In this document: one piece after another, positions 6,880 to 14,459 of the stretch
How positions within the stretch are numbered: the first letter of the stretch is position 1
How the letters are laid out: each line of letters starts with the position of its first letter
Assembly: GCA_036258675.1 (NCBI GenBank)
Contig: DATADD010000136.1
Span: 1 to 24,330, forward strand
DNA from: DATADD01 sp036258675
GTDB lineage: Bacteria; Actinomycetota; CADDZG01; WHSQ01
Length of the DNA stretch: 24,330 bases
Direction: 5' to 3'
Program-made: the position numbers and the translations under genes
Notes under the pieces: generated by a model
What the model was told of the DNA's origin: nothing
Databases searched by the model: none
What the model saw: the letters and a program-made list of their open reading frames with translations, nothing else

Positions 6880-7779
6880 TCACTGCGCGTATCCCCAGAA
6901 GCGGAGATGGTCTTCCAACGAGGCCTCGATCAACGCGATGCTGTGCGCGTCGAGGGCCCGGCGCCACGAGTCCCTGCGGGACGACTCGAAGTTCGTGCGA
7001 GCCACCGCCTCGTCGAAGCGATGACTGGGTTCGAGGCCGATGAACTCGAGCACCGCCTTGAACTGCGCGACGGGATCCGAGACGATGTCCTCGAAGCGCA
7101 CGTCGTACCACTGCTCGGCGGGCACGAGCCGGCGGGCCGCCGCGAGCGCATCCATGTTCGTCTTCCATACGAGCGCGGACAGCAGGGGGAAGGAGCGACC
7201 CGAGGCGTCCCACTCGGCCTGGTATTCGGGCTTGAGGGGGCCCGCGTGGAGATGGTTCGGTCCCTTGTAGCCCTGCCACCACGACAGCCGCACGGCCGAC
7301 CCGACCACGCCCCGCCCATCGCGCAGGATGTGGACGAAGCGGGCATCGGGAAAGACGGCCCGGATGAACCCGGTGCGCGGCCACCCCGTGAACTTGTGCA
7401 CGAAGAGCGGCTTGCCCTGCGCTCGGGCGCGGCCCATGAAGAAGGCGCGGAAGCGCTCCACGGCCCACGGCATCGCATCCGTCTCGTAGAGATCGCGCAC
7501 CGAGGTCTCGAGCATGGGAGAGACCTGACGGGCGAGGACCCTGTAGCCCTCGGACGGCGCATAGCGCAGCCTCCCCTTGCGGCTCAACGCGGGCGGGACG
7601 CGCGCGTAGAGGGCGTTGTTGAGTCGGCTCGCGCGGGCGGGCAGGAACGGCAGGCGGTCCTCGATGTTGGAGACGAACCCGACGTCGGGGTGGCGAGCCA
7701 GGAGCTCGTGCACGAGGGTCGAGCCCGAGCGTCCGTTGCCGATGAGAAAAACGAACCGAGGGTCGTCTCCGTTGCTCGT
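6880..7779 (-). CDS. Sulfotransferase family protein 2, without a standard start codon
   Basis: The frame encodes a complete sulfotransferase: the PAPS loop FLIGNGRSGSTLVHELL (11-27), the 3'-phosphate segment VHILRDGRGVVGSAVR, then VRFEDIVSDP and a C-terminal SWRRALD. No ATG, GTG or TTG lies between the in-frame stop (7839-7837) and the GTG at 7713, which would cut off the PAPS loop. A perfect ribosome site AAGGAG (7792-7787) sits 7 nt before an in-frame ACG (7779-7777), exactly where the start should be, and the protein would then begin M-S-N-G-D-D-P. CTG codons at 7818 and 7812 are other options. Either a non-AUG start, a one-base error or a lost start codon explains this. Function would be sulfation of a glycan acceptor. 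It faces sulfotransferase 1, ending 16 bp from it. Confidence 0.82.
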   Translation of the reverse strand, partial: TSNGDDPRFVFLIGNGRSGSTLVHELLARHPDVGFVSNIEDRLPFLPARASRLNNALYARVPPALSRKGRLRYAPSEGYRVLARQVSPMLETSVRDLYETDAMPWAVERFRAFFMGRARAQGKPLFVHKFTGWPRTGFIRAVFPDARFVHILRDGRGVVGSAVRLSWWQGYKGPNHLHAGPLKPEYQAEWDASGRSFPLLSALVWKTNMDALAAARRLVPAEQWYDVRFEDIVSDPVAQFKAVLEFIGLEPSHRFDEAVARTNFESSRRDSWRRALDAHSIALIEASLEDHLRFWGYAQ

Positions 7780-8029
7780 CGATCCGCTCCTTGCCTCGTG
7801 GAGGTCGATCAGCCGCAGCCGCCTCGGCGCGAGAGGCTAGCGCGGGCGCGCCGCGGCGCGAGCCGCCGCGCAAAGGTGACGAACGCGACGACCTCTCCGC
7901 GCGCGGCCCCGGGAGGCGTCGGCGTCCGCGGCGGAGCGACCTCGGTCCTCCGAGACGGGATCGCCGGAACCGAGGGCGACCGCCCCCGCTCGCGTTACGG
8001 CGCGCGGCCTCTACTATCGCTTCCATCCC
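7780..8029. promoter_or_regulatory. Divergent intergenic region with a leaderless-type promoter for the phosphoesterase
   Basis: This 250-bp gap separates sulfotransferase 2 from the phosphoesterase. Near its right end TACTAT (8012-8017) fits the actinobacterial -10 pattern TANNNT. Transcription would start about 6-8 nt after it, within a few bases of ATG 8030, and no ribosome site precedes that ATG. This points to a nearly leaderless mRNA. I see no good -35 box. The middle of the gap holds nothing I can identify. Confidence 0.45.
7787..7792 (-). promoter_or_regulatory. Ribosome binding site AAGGAG of sulfotransferase 2
   Basis: A full Shine-Dalgarno core reads AAGGAG on the minus strand, 7 nt upstream of the in-frame ACG at 7779. 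The ideal spacing is the main reason for placing the start of the gene there. Confidence 0.55.
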
Positions 8030-8818
8030 ATGCGCTACGGCGTCATCTCCGATGTGCACGCGAATCTCCACGCCCTCGACGCAACGCTCGGCTTCCTGGA
8101 TCGGCACGGCGTCGACGGCTACCTGTGCGCGGGCGACCTCGTCGGCTACGGCCCCTCACCCAACGAATGCGTCGAGCGAATCGCCGCGCTCGGGGCATCC
8201 TGCGTTGCCGGGAACCACGATCTCGTCGCGCTCGGGGCCCTCCCCCTCGACGACTGCGCCCCCCTGGCGGCCGACAGCCTCGCCTGGACGCAAACGGAGC
8301 TGAGCGACGCCGCGCGCGCCTACCTCGCCCGCCTTCCCGCGCTCGTCGATGTCGGAGACGGAGTGGTGATGGTCCATGCGACCCTCGACGACCCCAGGCC
8401 CTACCTCTTGACGGCGGCCCAGATCGCCCGGGAGCTGGCGCGGCTCGAGGGGAGCCGGCCCGGGGCGCGCGCGCTCGTGAGCGGCCACACGCACCTCGCG
8501 CGCGCTTTCGGTGCGCGCGCGGGCACGATCCCATTCGTCGAGGGGGACCCCGTCGACCTCGCCCGGGGCGCGCCTGTCTCGCTCAACCCCGGGAGCGTCG
8601 GTCAGGCACGGGAGCGCGCGCCGTGGGCCCGCTGCGCCCTTCTCGACGCGGAGCGACTGGAGGCGACGTTCTTCGCCCTCGACTACGACGTCGAGGGCTG
8701 CCGGAGGGAGCTCGTCCGCAAGGGGAGGCCCCCGACCTCGTGCCACGCCCCGCCGCCCGGCGTCGTGGCACGAGGGGCGCGCAAGCTCGTGCGCGTGGTG
8801 CGCTCGGGAGACGGATAG
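8030..8818 (+). CDS. Calcineurin-like metallophosphoesterase (MJ0936/YfcE-like)
   Basis: This 262-residue cytosolic protein has all metal-binding motifs of the family: SDVHAN (D8, H10), CAGDLVGYGPSPNEC (33-47, D36), AGNHDLV (N62, H63), MVHAT (H116) and SGHTHLARAF (GHTH at 152-155), followed by a SLNPGSVGQ loop also typical of YfcE/MJ0936 proteins. These enzymes hydrolyse phosphodiesters or phosphomonoesters using two metal ions; the substrate is unknown. It is the first gene of a run with the second ATP-grasp enzyme (2 nt gap) and the secreted hydrolase (9 nt gap). One possible task is removal of PAP, the by-product of the sulfotransferases, but known PAP phosphatases belong to other families, so this is only a guess. 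Confidence 0.9.
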   Translation: MRYGVISDVHANLHALDATLGFLDRHGVDGYLCAGDLVGYGPSPNECVERIAALGASCVAGNHDLVALGALPLDDCAPLAADSLAWTQTELSDAARAYLARLPALVDVGDGVVMVHATLDDPRPYLLTAAQIARELARLEGSRPGARALVSGHTHLARAFGARAGTIPFVEGDPVDLARGAPVSLNPGSVGQARERAPWARCALLDAERLEATFFALDYDVEGCRRELVRKGRPPTSCHAPPPGVVARGARKLVRVVRSGDG

Positions 8819-8820
8819 GG

Positions 8821-10014
8821 GTGGGCGCGGCCACGGCGCCGTCGGGCGCCCCGCTCGCGTTCGTGATCGGGGACATGGACCTTGTACGCCCCCTCGGGCT
8901 GGCGGGGGTGCGATGCGTGACGGTGTCGCGGGAGGGGGAGCCTCCGTGGTTCTCCCGCTTCTGCGTCGGCGGGGTCGCATGGGGGGACTCCCTCTCCGAA
9001 CCCGAGGCGCTCGTCGGGCGCCTCGAGTCGTTCGGCCTTGCCGAGGAGGCTGCGCCGGTCCTGTTCTACGAGGAGGACGCCGACCTCCTCCTCGTGTCCC
9101 GGTCCCGGACCAGGCTACGGGCCGCGTTCCGCTTCGTCGTCCCCGACGCCGAGCTGGTCGAGGATCTCGTCGACAAGGAGCGGTTCGCGGCGCTGGCGGA
9201 CAGGCTCGAGCTTCCCGTACCGAGGAGCCGATCGCTCCCCGACATCGCCGAGCCGGGCGCGACCGGCCTCCGCTTCCCCGTGATCGTCAAGCCCCACACG
9301 AGACACGCTCGACCGTGGGCCCGCATCGTGCCCCCCGGCGCGGAGGGGCAGCCCAAGGTCCTCACCGCCCGCCACGTCGACGACCTCCGGCGTCTGTGGC
9401 CGCGCCTGCAGGAGGCCGGGGGCGGGTTCCTGCTGCAGGAGCTGGTCGAGGGGCCCGAGAGCGGGATCGAGAGCTACCACGCATACATCGACGAGGCGGG
9501 CGAGACCGTGGCGGAGTTCACCGGGCGCAAGCTGAGGACCTTCCCCGCCGCGCACGGCTACACGACCGCACTCGAGACGACCGACCACGCCGACGTAGCC
9601 CGCTCCGGCCGCGACGTCCTCGAGCGGCTCGGCCTGCGCGGGGTGGCCAAAGTGGACTTCAAGCGCGATCCCGAGGACCAACTCCACCTGCTCGAGATCA
9701 ATCCTCGCTTCAACCTGTGGCACCACGCCGGCGCCCTCGCGGGAGTGAACATCCCCGCGCTCGTCTACAGCGACCTCACCGGGCGGGCCCGTCCCGAGAC
9801 GCGCGGGGCTCGCCCCGGGGTGCGCTGGCGCCGGCTGCAGGAGGACGCGCGCGCAGCGCGCCGGGACGGGTCCTCTCCGGTCGCGTGGGTGCGGGACGTC
9901 GCCGCGAGCGAGGCAAGGGCGACGCTCGCATGGGACGATCCCCTGCCCTTCCTCCGGGGGGTCCTGTGGCCGCGCGCTCGCGCCCGGTGGGCGCGCCTGC
10001 GCGCCGCGGCCTAG
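8821..10014 (+). CDS. ATP-grasp ligase-like protein 2, relative of the comA/comB-linked enzyme
   Basis: This protein of 397 residues starts at GTG 8821, 2 nt after the phosphoesterase stop. It has an N-terminal nucleotide-fold part (FVIGDMDLVRPLGLAG, 14-29), the DKERF segment (118-122), the ATP lysine in PVIVKPH (K157), the hinge LLQELVEGPESG (204-215) and the metal-binding VDFKRDPEDQ followed by LLEINPRFN (290-298). The order is the same as in the protein at 2893-4182, and both share the F-T-G-x-K-L-R motif (here 233-239), so they are relatives with different tails. It probably joins a carboxylate to an amine through an acyl phosphate; substrate unknown. Its C-terminal part is rich in Arg and has no membrane segment. 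It sits between a phosphoesterase and a secreted hydrolase in one likely operon. Confidence 0.88.
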   Translation: MGAATAPSGAPLAFVIGDMDLVRPLGLAGVRCVTVSREGEPPWFSRFCVGGVAWGDSLSEPEALVGRLESFGLAEEAAPVLFYEEDADLLLVSRSRTRLRAAFRFVVPDAELVEDLVDKERFAALADRLELPVPRSRSLPDIAEPGATGLRFPVIVKPHTRHARPWARIVPPGAEGQPKVLTARHVDDLRRLWPRLQEAGGGFLLQELVEGPESGIESYHAYIDEAGETVAEFTGRKLRTFPAAHGYTTALETTDHADVARSGRDVLERLGLRGVAKVDFKRDPEDQLHLLEINPRFNLWHHAGALAGVNIPALVYSDLTGRARPETRGARPGVRWRRLQEDARAARRDGSSPVAWVRDVAASEARATLAWDDPLPFLRGVLWPRARARWARLRAAA

Positions 10015-10023
10015 AGGGGCTGG

Positions 10024-11124
10024 GTGCGCCGGATCCTGGCGGTGCTCGCGGTGGCTGCCCTCGCGGGGCTCGGCTGGTCGTGGCTCGGCTCGGGGCGCAC
10101 GGGCGGCCCCGGCGCTCCCGGGGACGCGGGGCCCACCGTGGGGCGAACCCCTCGCCCGACGTCGTCGCCCGGTCTCAAGGACGCGCCCGCGGGCCTCTAC
10201 CTCACCGAGGCGCCCGAGCGCGCGACGTTCCCCTTCATCGACCACGCCGTGATCGGCATCGACTGGAGCGAGCTCGAGCCCGCTCCCGACGACTTCGGAG
10301 GCCCCGGGTGGCGCCGCATCGACGCGGCACTGCGCGACCACCCGGGCTTCAGGTTCCGCCTCCGCATCGCGGCGGGCAGGGGCGCTCCGGAGTGGCTCAA
10401 GGACGTCGAGGGGGGGTGCGTGGACGTGACCCAGCCGGCCAACGGGCTGACGGCGTGCGTGCCGCGCTTCTGGACCGACGCGTACCTCGACGAGTACGCC
10501 GAGCTCATGGCCGAGGTCGCCCGGCGCTACGACGACGAACCGCGCATCCTCGATGTCGTCAACTCGGCCTGCATGACGATGTGGACGGAGCCGTTCATCC
10601 GCGCCGGGCGCGACGAGGCGTCGAACCTGCGCCTGTTCGAAGCGGGACTGAACGAGGACAGCGACAGGTACTGCCTGCGGCGCAGCACACGGGTGATGGT
10701 GCGCGCGTTCGAACGAACACGGACCTCCATCGCCACGCACCTCCAATGGCAGATCGTCACGGCGGACGGCGTGGAGCCGTCGTGGCCCAAACAACGCAAC
10801 ATGCTCAACAACCTGCTCGCGGCGTTCGGCGAGGAGATCGTGATCCAGAACAACGGGCTCGGCGGCGACGAGGGATGCACGCGCGAGGAGTCGCCGGTGG
10901 ACGCGACCCAGATGTGGTGCTGGCTCGCCGCGATCCGCTACCCGAAGGGCTTCCAGACCGAGGGCGACCGCAAGCTCGAGGCGTCCGGCTTCGTCGTGCA
11001 GGACGCGATCCGGCGGGCGCTCGGGATGGGCGCGTGCTTCGTGGAGCACAACGCGTTCGGGGACAGCGCCTCGGCCGCCCGCGTGCTCGACACGAGGCTC
11101 AAGGCGAACTGTCCGCCGGGGTAG
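10024..11124 (+). CDS. Secreted or membrane-anchored, cysteine-rich predicted glycoside hydrolase
   Basis: The 366-residue protein has an N-terminal signal or anchor (residues 3-20, after M-R-R) and a short Pro/Gly-rich stalk to about residue 53. The main domain looks like a TIM-barrel hydrolase: IGIDWSELEP (77-86), FRLRIAAG (111-118), a beta-4-like end VVNSACMTMWTEP (E189, candidate acid/base) and PKGFQTEGD (E313, candidate nucleophile). Eight cysteines (132, 145, 183, 217, 285, 299, 338, 363) recur at matching places in the protein at the right edge, which suggests disulfides outside the cell. I cannot place it in a named family; hydrolase function is inferred from fold-like features. GTG 10024 follows AGAGGGG by 4 nt. 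It may cut or trim the polysaccharide made here. Its 3' end overlaps the convergent glycosyltransferase by 26 bp. Confidence 0.8.
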   Translation: MRRILAVLAVAALAGLGWSWLGSGRTGGPGAPGDAGPTVGRTPRPTSSPGLKDAPAGLYLTEAPERATFPFIDHAVIGIDWSELEPAPDDFGGPGWRRIDAALRDHPGFRFRLRIAAGRGAPEWLKDVEGGCVDVTQPANGLTACVPRFWTDAYLDEYAELMAEVARRYDDEPRILDVVNSACMTMWTEPFIRAGRDEASNLRLFEAGLNEDSDRYCLRRSTRVMVRAFERTRTSIATHLQWQIVTADGVEPSWPKQRNMLNNLLAAFGEEIVIQNNGLGGDEGCTREESPVDATQMWCWLAAIRYPKGFQTEGDRKLEASGFVVQDAIRRALGMGACFVEHNAFGDSASAARVLDTRLKANCPPG

Positions 11125-12355
11125 CGCCGCGCCGCGCCCGCGCCTCGATCGCTTCGGCGTACGCCCCCTCCACGCGCGCGAGGTGCCGCCGGGGAGAGAA
11201 ATCCGTCTCGACCCTGGCCCTCCCGGCGCGCCCCATCTCGTGCGCCCGGCCGGGATCCGAGATGAGGCGTTCGAGGCTTCCTGCAAGGGCCCCGGCGTCG
11301 TTGGGCGCGACGAGGTCGCCGTCGAGGCCGGGCGTCACCATGTCCGGGATGCCCCCCAGCGTCGTTCCCACCACGGGCACGCCGCAGGCGAAGGACTCGA
11401 GCACCCACAGCGGCTGGTTCTCGTGGCAGCGCGACGGGAGCACCGACACCGCGGACGCACGCACGAGCTCGTGCAGCTCTGCGCGCGGCAGGAGACCGTG
11501 CCACCGGACGTCAGCGCCGGCCCGCCGGCCGAGCGCCTCGAGGGCGCCTCGATCGGGGCCGTCGCCCGCCACCTCGAGAGAGACCCCGATGCGGGCCGCG
11601 GCCTCGACGAGGACGTCGACGCCCTTCTCGTGGGAGAGGCGCCCTCCGTACACGACTCCTCCTCCGGGCGCGCTCTTGCGCTCGATGGCGTCCGCGTCGA
11701 CGAAGCTGGGCACATGGCGGAGCCGATCGGGGAACACGCCGGCCTCCGTCATCTTGCGCAGCAGGAACCGGCTCGGGCAGAGGAACACCTGGACGGGCGA
11801 GTACGCCCGCGTGATCGTGTGAACGGTCATCTCCAGCGCATTGAGAGAGCTCGCGACGAGCGAGCCGTTGTTGCACCGTTTCCGGATCGCCTGGTGGAAG
11901 CGGCCGCCGAGGCACGCCTCGCACACCTCGCCGTGTGCGAGGAAGAGGTAGGTGGGGCACGCGAGCTTGTAGTCGTGCAGGGTCATGACCGCGGGCACGC
12001 CGCGCGCGCGCAGGGGACGGAGGATGGAGGGGGAGAGCTGGTGGTAGATGTTGTGCAGGTGGACGACGTCGGGGCGGAAGGCGTCGACGACCGTCTCCAT
12101 GCCTCGGCGCGCGGAGGGGGAGTAGAGGAGCCGGCCCGCGATCGCCGTGCGGCCGCGCGCGGACGACGGCGGGGGGTTGAAGTCGAGCTGCTCCGGGAAG
12201 TGCTGCTCGAAGCGGGCGCGCATGTTCAGCGGATGCTTCATCCCGTAGAACTCGATCTCGTGACCGGCGGCCGCTTGCAGTTCCGCGAGGTCCAGCATGT
12301 AGGCCTCGGCGCCTCCGCGCCGGTACAGGAACTTGTTGACGTGCAGGATCTTCAC
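11099..12355 (-). CDS. GT4-family glycosyltransferase (GT-B fold)
   Basis: This 418-residue enzyme starts at GTG 12355, overlapping the acyltransferase stop by 4 nt (GTGA). It opens with MKILHVNKFLYRRGGAEAY, the usual N-terminal Rossmann strand and glycine loop for acceptor binding. HDYKLACPTYLF is followed by a C-x-x-C...C cluster (VCEACLGG and KRCNNGS) common in one group of GT4 enzymes. The C-terminal half has YGGRLSHEKGVDVL, a donor-site stretch VLPSRCHENQPLWVLESFACG (with the E-x7-E glutamates), and GGIPDMV. It would move a sugar from a nucleotide donor to the growing lipid-linked repeat unit on the inner side of the membrane. Donor and linkage cannot be read. It forms an operon with the acyltransferase. 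Confidence 0.93.
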   Translation of the reverse strand: MKILHVNKFLYRRGGAEAYMLDLAELQAAAGHEIEFYGMKHPLNMRARFEQHFPEQLDFNPPPSSARGRTAIAGRLLYSPSARRGMETVVDAFRPDVVHLHNIYHQLSPSILRPLRARGVPAVMTLHDYKLACPTYLFLAHGEVCEACLGGRFHQAIRKRCNNGSLVASSLNALEMTVHTITRAYSPVQVFLCPSRFLLRKMTEAGVFPDRLRHVPSFVDADAIERKSAPGGGVVYGGRLSHEKGVDVLVEAAARIGVSLEVAGDGPDRGALEALGRRAGADVRWHGLLPRAELHELVRASAVSVLPSRCHENQPLWVLESFACGVPVVGTTLGGIPDMVTPGLDGDLVAPNDAGALAGSLERLISDPGRAHEMGRAGRARVETDFSPRRHLARVEGAYAEAIEARARRGATPADSSP

Positions 12356-13509
12356 GAGCTCGCACCGACGCGCCGGTCGAGGACGGGCGCGGCCCCGTGG
12401 AGGCGCCGCCTGAGCCTCTGCTTCGTGCTCTCCGGCAGCCGGCTGGCCAGCTGCCGCCGCAGCTGTACCGGGACGAGGACGGCGCGCGCGAGAGGGTATC
12501 TGAGGGTGCGCGCCACGAGCGTCGCCCACTCGAGGACGTCATCTCCGTCGGCGAACCGGTACTTGTAGTCCTGCCCGCCGGCGCCGAAGTCGACGCGGCT
12601 GTCGCCCGCCTCCCACGCGTGGCGTATCGCGACCATGATCGTCTGGAGGGCGGGACGGTCGGACGCCCAGGACTCGTCGAAGCCCCCGTTCCAGTACGAG
12701 ACCTCGCCGCCCGCGGCGAGGAACACCTGCACGCTCACGGCGCGCCCGCCCACCTCGGCGACCCAGACGCGGAAACGGCCCGTCCCGTCGAGGCGGCGAG
12801 CCGTCTCCCGCAGCATCCGCTCGGCGCCCCGGTTGAGCGCATTAGACCCTCCCCTCGTCTCCCAGCGCGCGTAGTGGAGCCGGGCGAAGCTGGCGAGGTC
12901 GGTGCTTGCTTCGGCCTCGCTGTCTGCGATGCGGAAGGAGCCGCCCTTCCTCTCGAAGCGCCGCCGGGAACGGCCCATCTGTTGACGGAAGTTCGAGCTC
13001 TTCGAGGCGAGCCACTCGTCGTAGCTGCGGCCCGCGAGCGCGAGCGTGGGCGCGGGCATGTCCATGTGGCGATAGACCCACGGGGGGCCGCTCTGACGGC
13101 ACGCGGCGCGCAGCGCGCGGTCCCACACGGGGGACGCCTCGAAGCCCTCGAGGGTGAGCAGGTCGGGCGCGGGAGGACAGCCCCGCAGGGTCTCTGCCAC
13201 GAGGCCCGCGACGCGGGCCTCCGCGCCCGGGCGCGCGATCGGTCCCACCCGGAACGACGTCCCCGACGCAAGGGGGCGGTAGTGGGCGAGCCGCGTCCGT
13301 GCGCGCCTGAGGTAGAAGGGCGCGACGCCGTCGAGCTCGTCGCCGTCTCTTACGACGACCACGCGCAGCCGCGCGCCCGGTGGAGCCACGTGGCGCCACC
13401 ACGGGAGCATCCACGCAGGGGAGCAGTAGGGGGCGCGGCATCGGGTGGCGAGGCGATCCCAGGCCGGGGCGAGCTCCTCGAGCCTGGCGGCGTCCTCGAC
13501 CAGCTCCAC
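12352..13509 (-). CDS. GNAT-fold acyltransferase of the CelD/FemAB-like (Acetyltransf_6) group
   Basis: This protein of about 385 residues matches the CelD-like proteins often found in polysaccharide loci. Key segments are YDEWLASKSSNFRQQMGRS (163-181), RRRFERKGGSF (182-192), FARLHYARWETRGG (208-221), a beta strand region FRVWVAEVGGRAVSVQVF (246-263) and the hallmark VDFGAGGQDYKYRFA (306-320), matching the D-F-x-x-G-x-x-x-Y-K-Y-R-W end motif of the family. It would transfer an acyl or aminoacyl group to an amino sugar or similar acceptor. The start is not fixed: GTG 13509 is chosen because similarity begins there and it leaves 113 bp for promoters; the frame is open further upstream to 13650 with non-conserved sequence. 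It is co-transcribed with the GT4 gene. Confidence 0.85.
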   Translation of the reverse strand: MELVEDAARLEELAPAWDRLATRCRAPYCSPAWMLPWWRHVAPPGARLRVVVVRDGDELDGVAPFYLRRARTRLAHYRPLASGTSFRVGPIARPGAEARVAGLVAETLRGCPPAPDLLTLEGFEASPVWDRALRAACRQSGPPWVYRHMDMPAPTLALAGRSYDEWLASKSSNFRQQMGRSRRRFERKGGSFRIADSEAEASTDLASFARLHYARWETRGGSNALNRGAERMLRETARRLDGTGRFRVWVAEVGGRAVSVQVFLAAGGEVSYWNGGFDESWASDRPALQTIMVAIRHAWEAGDSRVDFGAGGQDYKYRFADGDDVLEWATLVARTLRYPLARAVLVPVQLRRQLASRLPESTKQRLRRRLHGAAPVLDRRVGASS

Positions 13510-13570
13510 GCCGCGCGAACGAGCCGCGCTCAGAGGGCGTCCCGTCGCGCGCGCCGGGGCCGCGACGCGC

Positions 13571-13612
13571 CTGTCCGCGCAGACCGCGAGGCTATGCTTC
13601 CGCGCCGGAAGG
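13571..13612 (+). promoter_or_regulatory. Candidate promoter and ribosome site of the deacetylase
   Basis: TATGCT (13593-13598) fits a -10 hexamer, with CTGTCC (13571-13576) as a weak -35 box 16 nt upstream. A ribosome site GGAAGG (13607-13612) lies 10 nt before ATG 13623. This would give a leader of about 18 nt for the deacetylase and the two sulfotransferases after it. Confidence 0.4.
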
Positions 13613-13622
13613 TGCCGCGGAC

Positions 13623-14459
13623 ATGAAGGAATCCACCCGTGTTGTCGCAAGACTGGTCGAGCGCGCTATGGGCCCGTTGGAGGAAAGGGGACTCACTCGA
13701 CCGCAGGGACTGTTCGTCCTCGGATACCACCGCATCGATGATAGCGGCGGCCATCTCTCGGTCGGGTGCGACGACTTCGAGGCACACCTCGAGTGGCTGC
13801 ACTCCGCCGGGTTCCAGGTGGTCGACGTCGCGCGGCCGCGCTTCCCGGCTCCGGGCGAGCCCCCGTGCGTTGCGATCACCTTCGACGACGGCTACCTGTC
13901 CGTGGCGCGCGAGGCGTGGCCGCGCCTGCGCGCGCGGGGATGGCCCGCGACCCTCTACGTCGTTCCCCGCTACCTCGACGGGAGGTCGGCGTTCCCCTGG
14001 GAAGAGGACGCGGCCGAGGAACGCGCCCGCTTGGTCGACGCCGCGTTGGTGCGACGGCTCGCGTCCGAGGGAATGACGATCGGGTCGCATTCGATGACCC
14101 ACCGTTACCTGCCCGGCCTCGACCGCGCCGAGGCGAGCCGGGAGATCGTCGACAGCCGCCGCGCGCTGGAGGACCTCGTCGGCGTCGAGGTGGCGACGTT
14201 CTCGTATCCCATGGGCGGCTACAACGAGCGGCTTCGGGACCTCGTCGCCGAGGCCGGGTACGCGACCGCAGTGACCACCCGCCGGGGGCGCAACGGCGCC
14301 CGGGACGACCTCCTCGCGCTGCGCCGGCCGATAGTCGAGAGCGACCCGGCCGACCTCGCTCGCATCGTCAAGGGGTGCTACGACTTCCTCCGGCCCTTCG
14401 ACCTGTGGCGGGAGCGGCGTCGTCAGAGGTCGACGAGGCCCGCAACACGGGCCGGGTGA
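13623..14459 (+). CDS. Polysaccharide deacetylase (NodB/CE4 family)
   Basis: This 278-residue protein has the NodB homology motifs in order: LGYHRIDD (33-40), AITFDDGY (84-91; the DD pair gives the catalytic base and a metal ligand), GSHSMTH (154-160; the two metal histidines) and FSYPMGGYN (193-201). Such enzymes remove N- or O-acetyl groups from sugars such as GlcNAc, leaving a free amine or hydroxyl. There is no signal peptide or clear membrane segment, so it may act on a lipid-linked intermediate at the inner membrane face. ATG 13623 is chosen for the GGAAGG site upstream. Its last codons overlap the start of sulfotransferase 3 (GTGA), which suggests coupled translation; a freed amine could be sulfated or acylated by the neighbours (inference). 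Confidence 0.93.
   Translation: MKESTRVVARLVERAMGPLEERGLTRPQGLFVLGYHRIDDSGGHLSVGCDDFEAHLEWLHSAGFQVVDVARPRFPAPGEPPCVAITFDDGYLSVAREAWPRLRARGWPATLYVVPRYLDGRSAFPWEEDAAEERARLVDAALVRRLASEGMTIGSHSMTHRYLPGLDRAEASREIVDSRRALEDLVGVEVATFSYPMGGYNERLRDLVAEAGYATAVTTRRGRNGARDDLLALRRPIVESDPADLARIVKGCYDFLRPFDLWRERRRQRSTRPATRAG

Noticed and set aside
6907..8820. Extension of the second ATP-grasp enzyme upstream to give a 1035-residue fusion
   Set aside because: The upstream part is antisense to sulfotransferase 2 and out of frame with the phosphoesterase. Similarity to ATP-grasp proteins starts after the GTG at 8821.
8511..11822. A 1103-codon open frame on the plus strand, and a 723-codon open frame on the minus strand at 9115-11286
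   Set aside because: Both are shadows of the ATP-grasp and hydrolase genes. They are rich in Arg, Pro, Gly and Ala with no recognisable motif, as expected when very GC-rich genes are read in a wrong frame.
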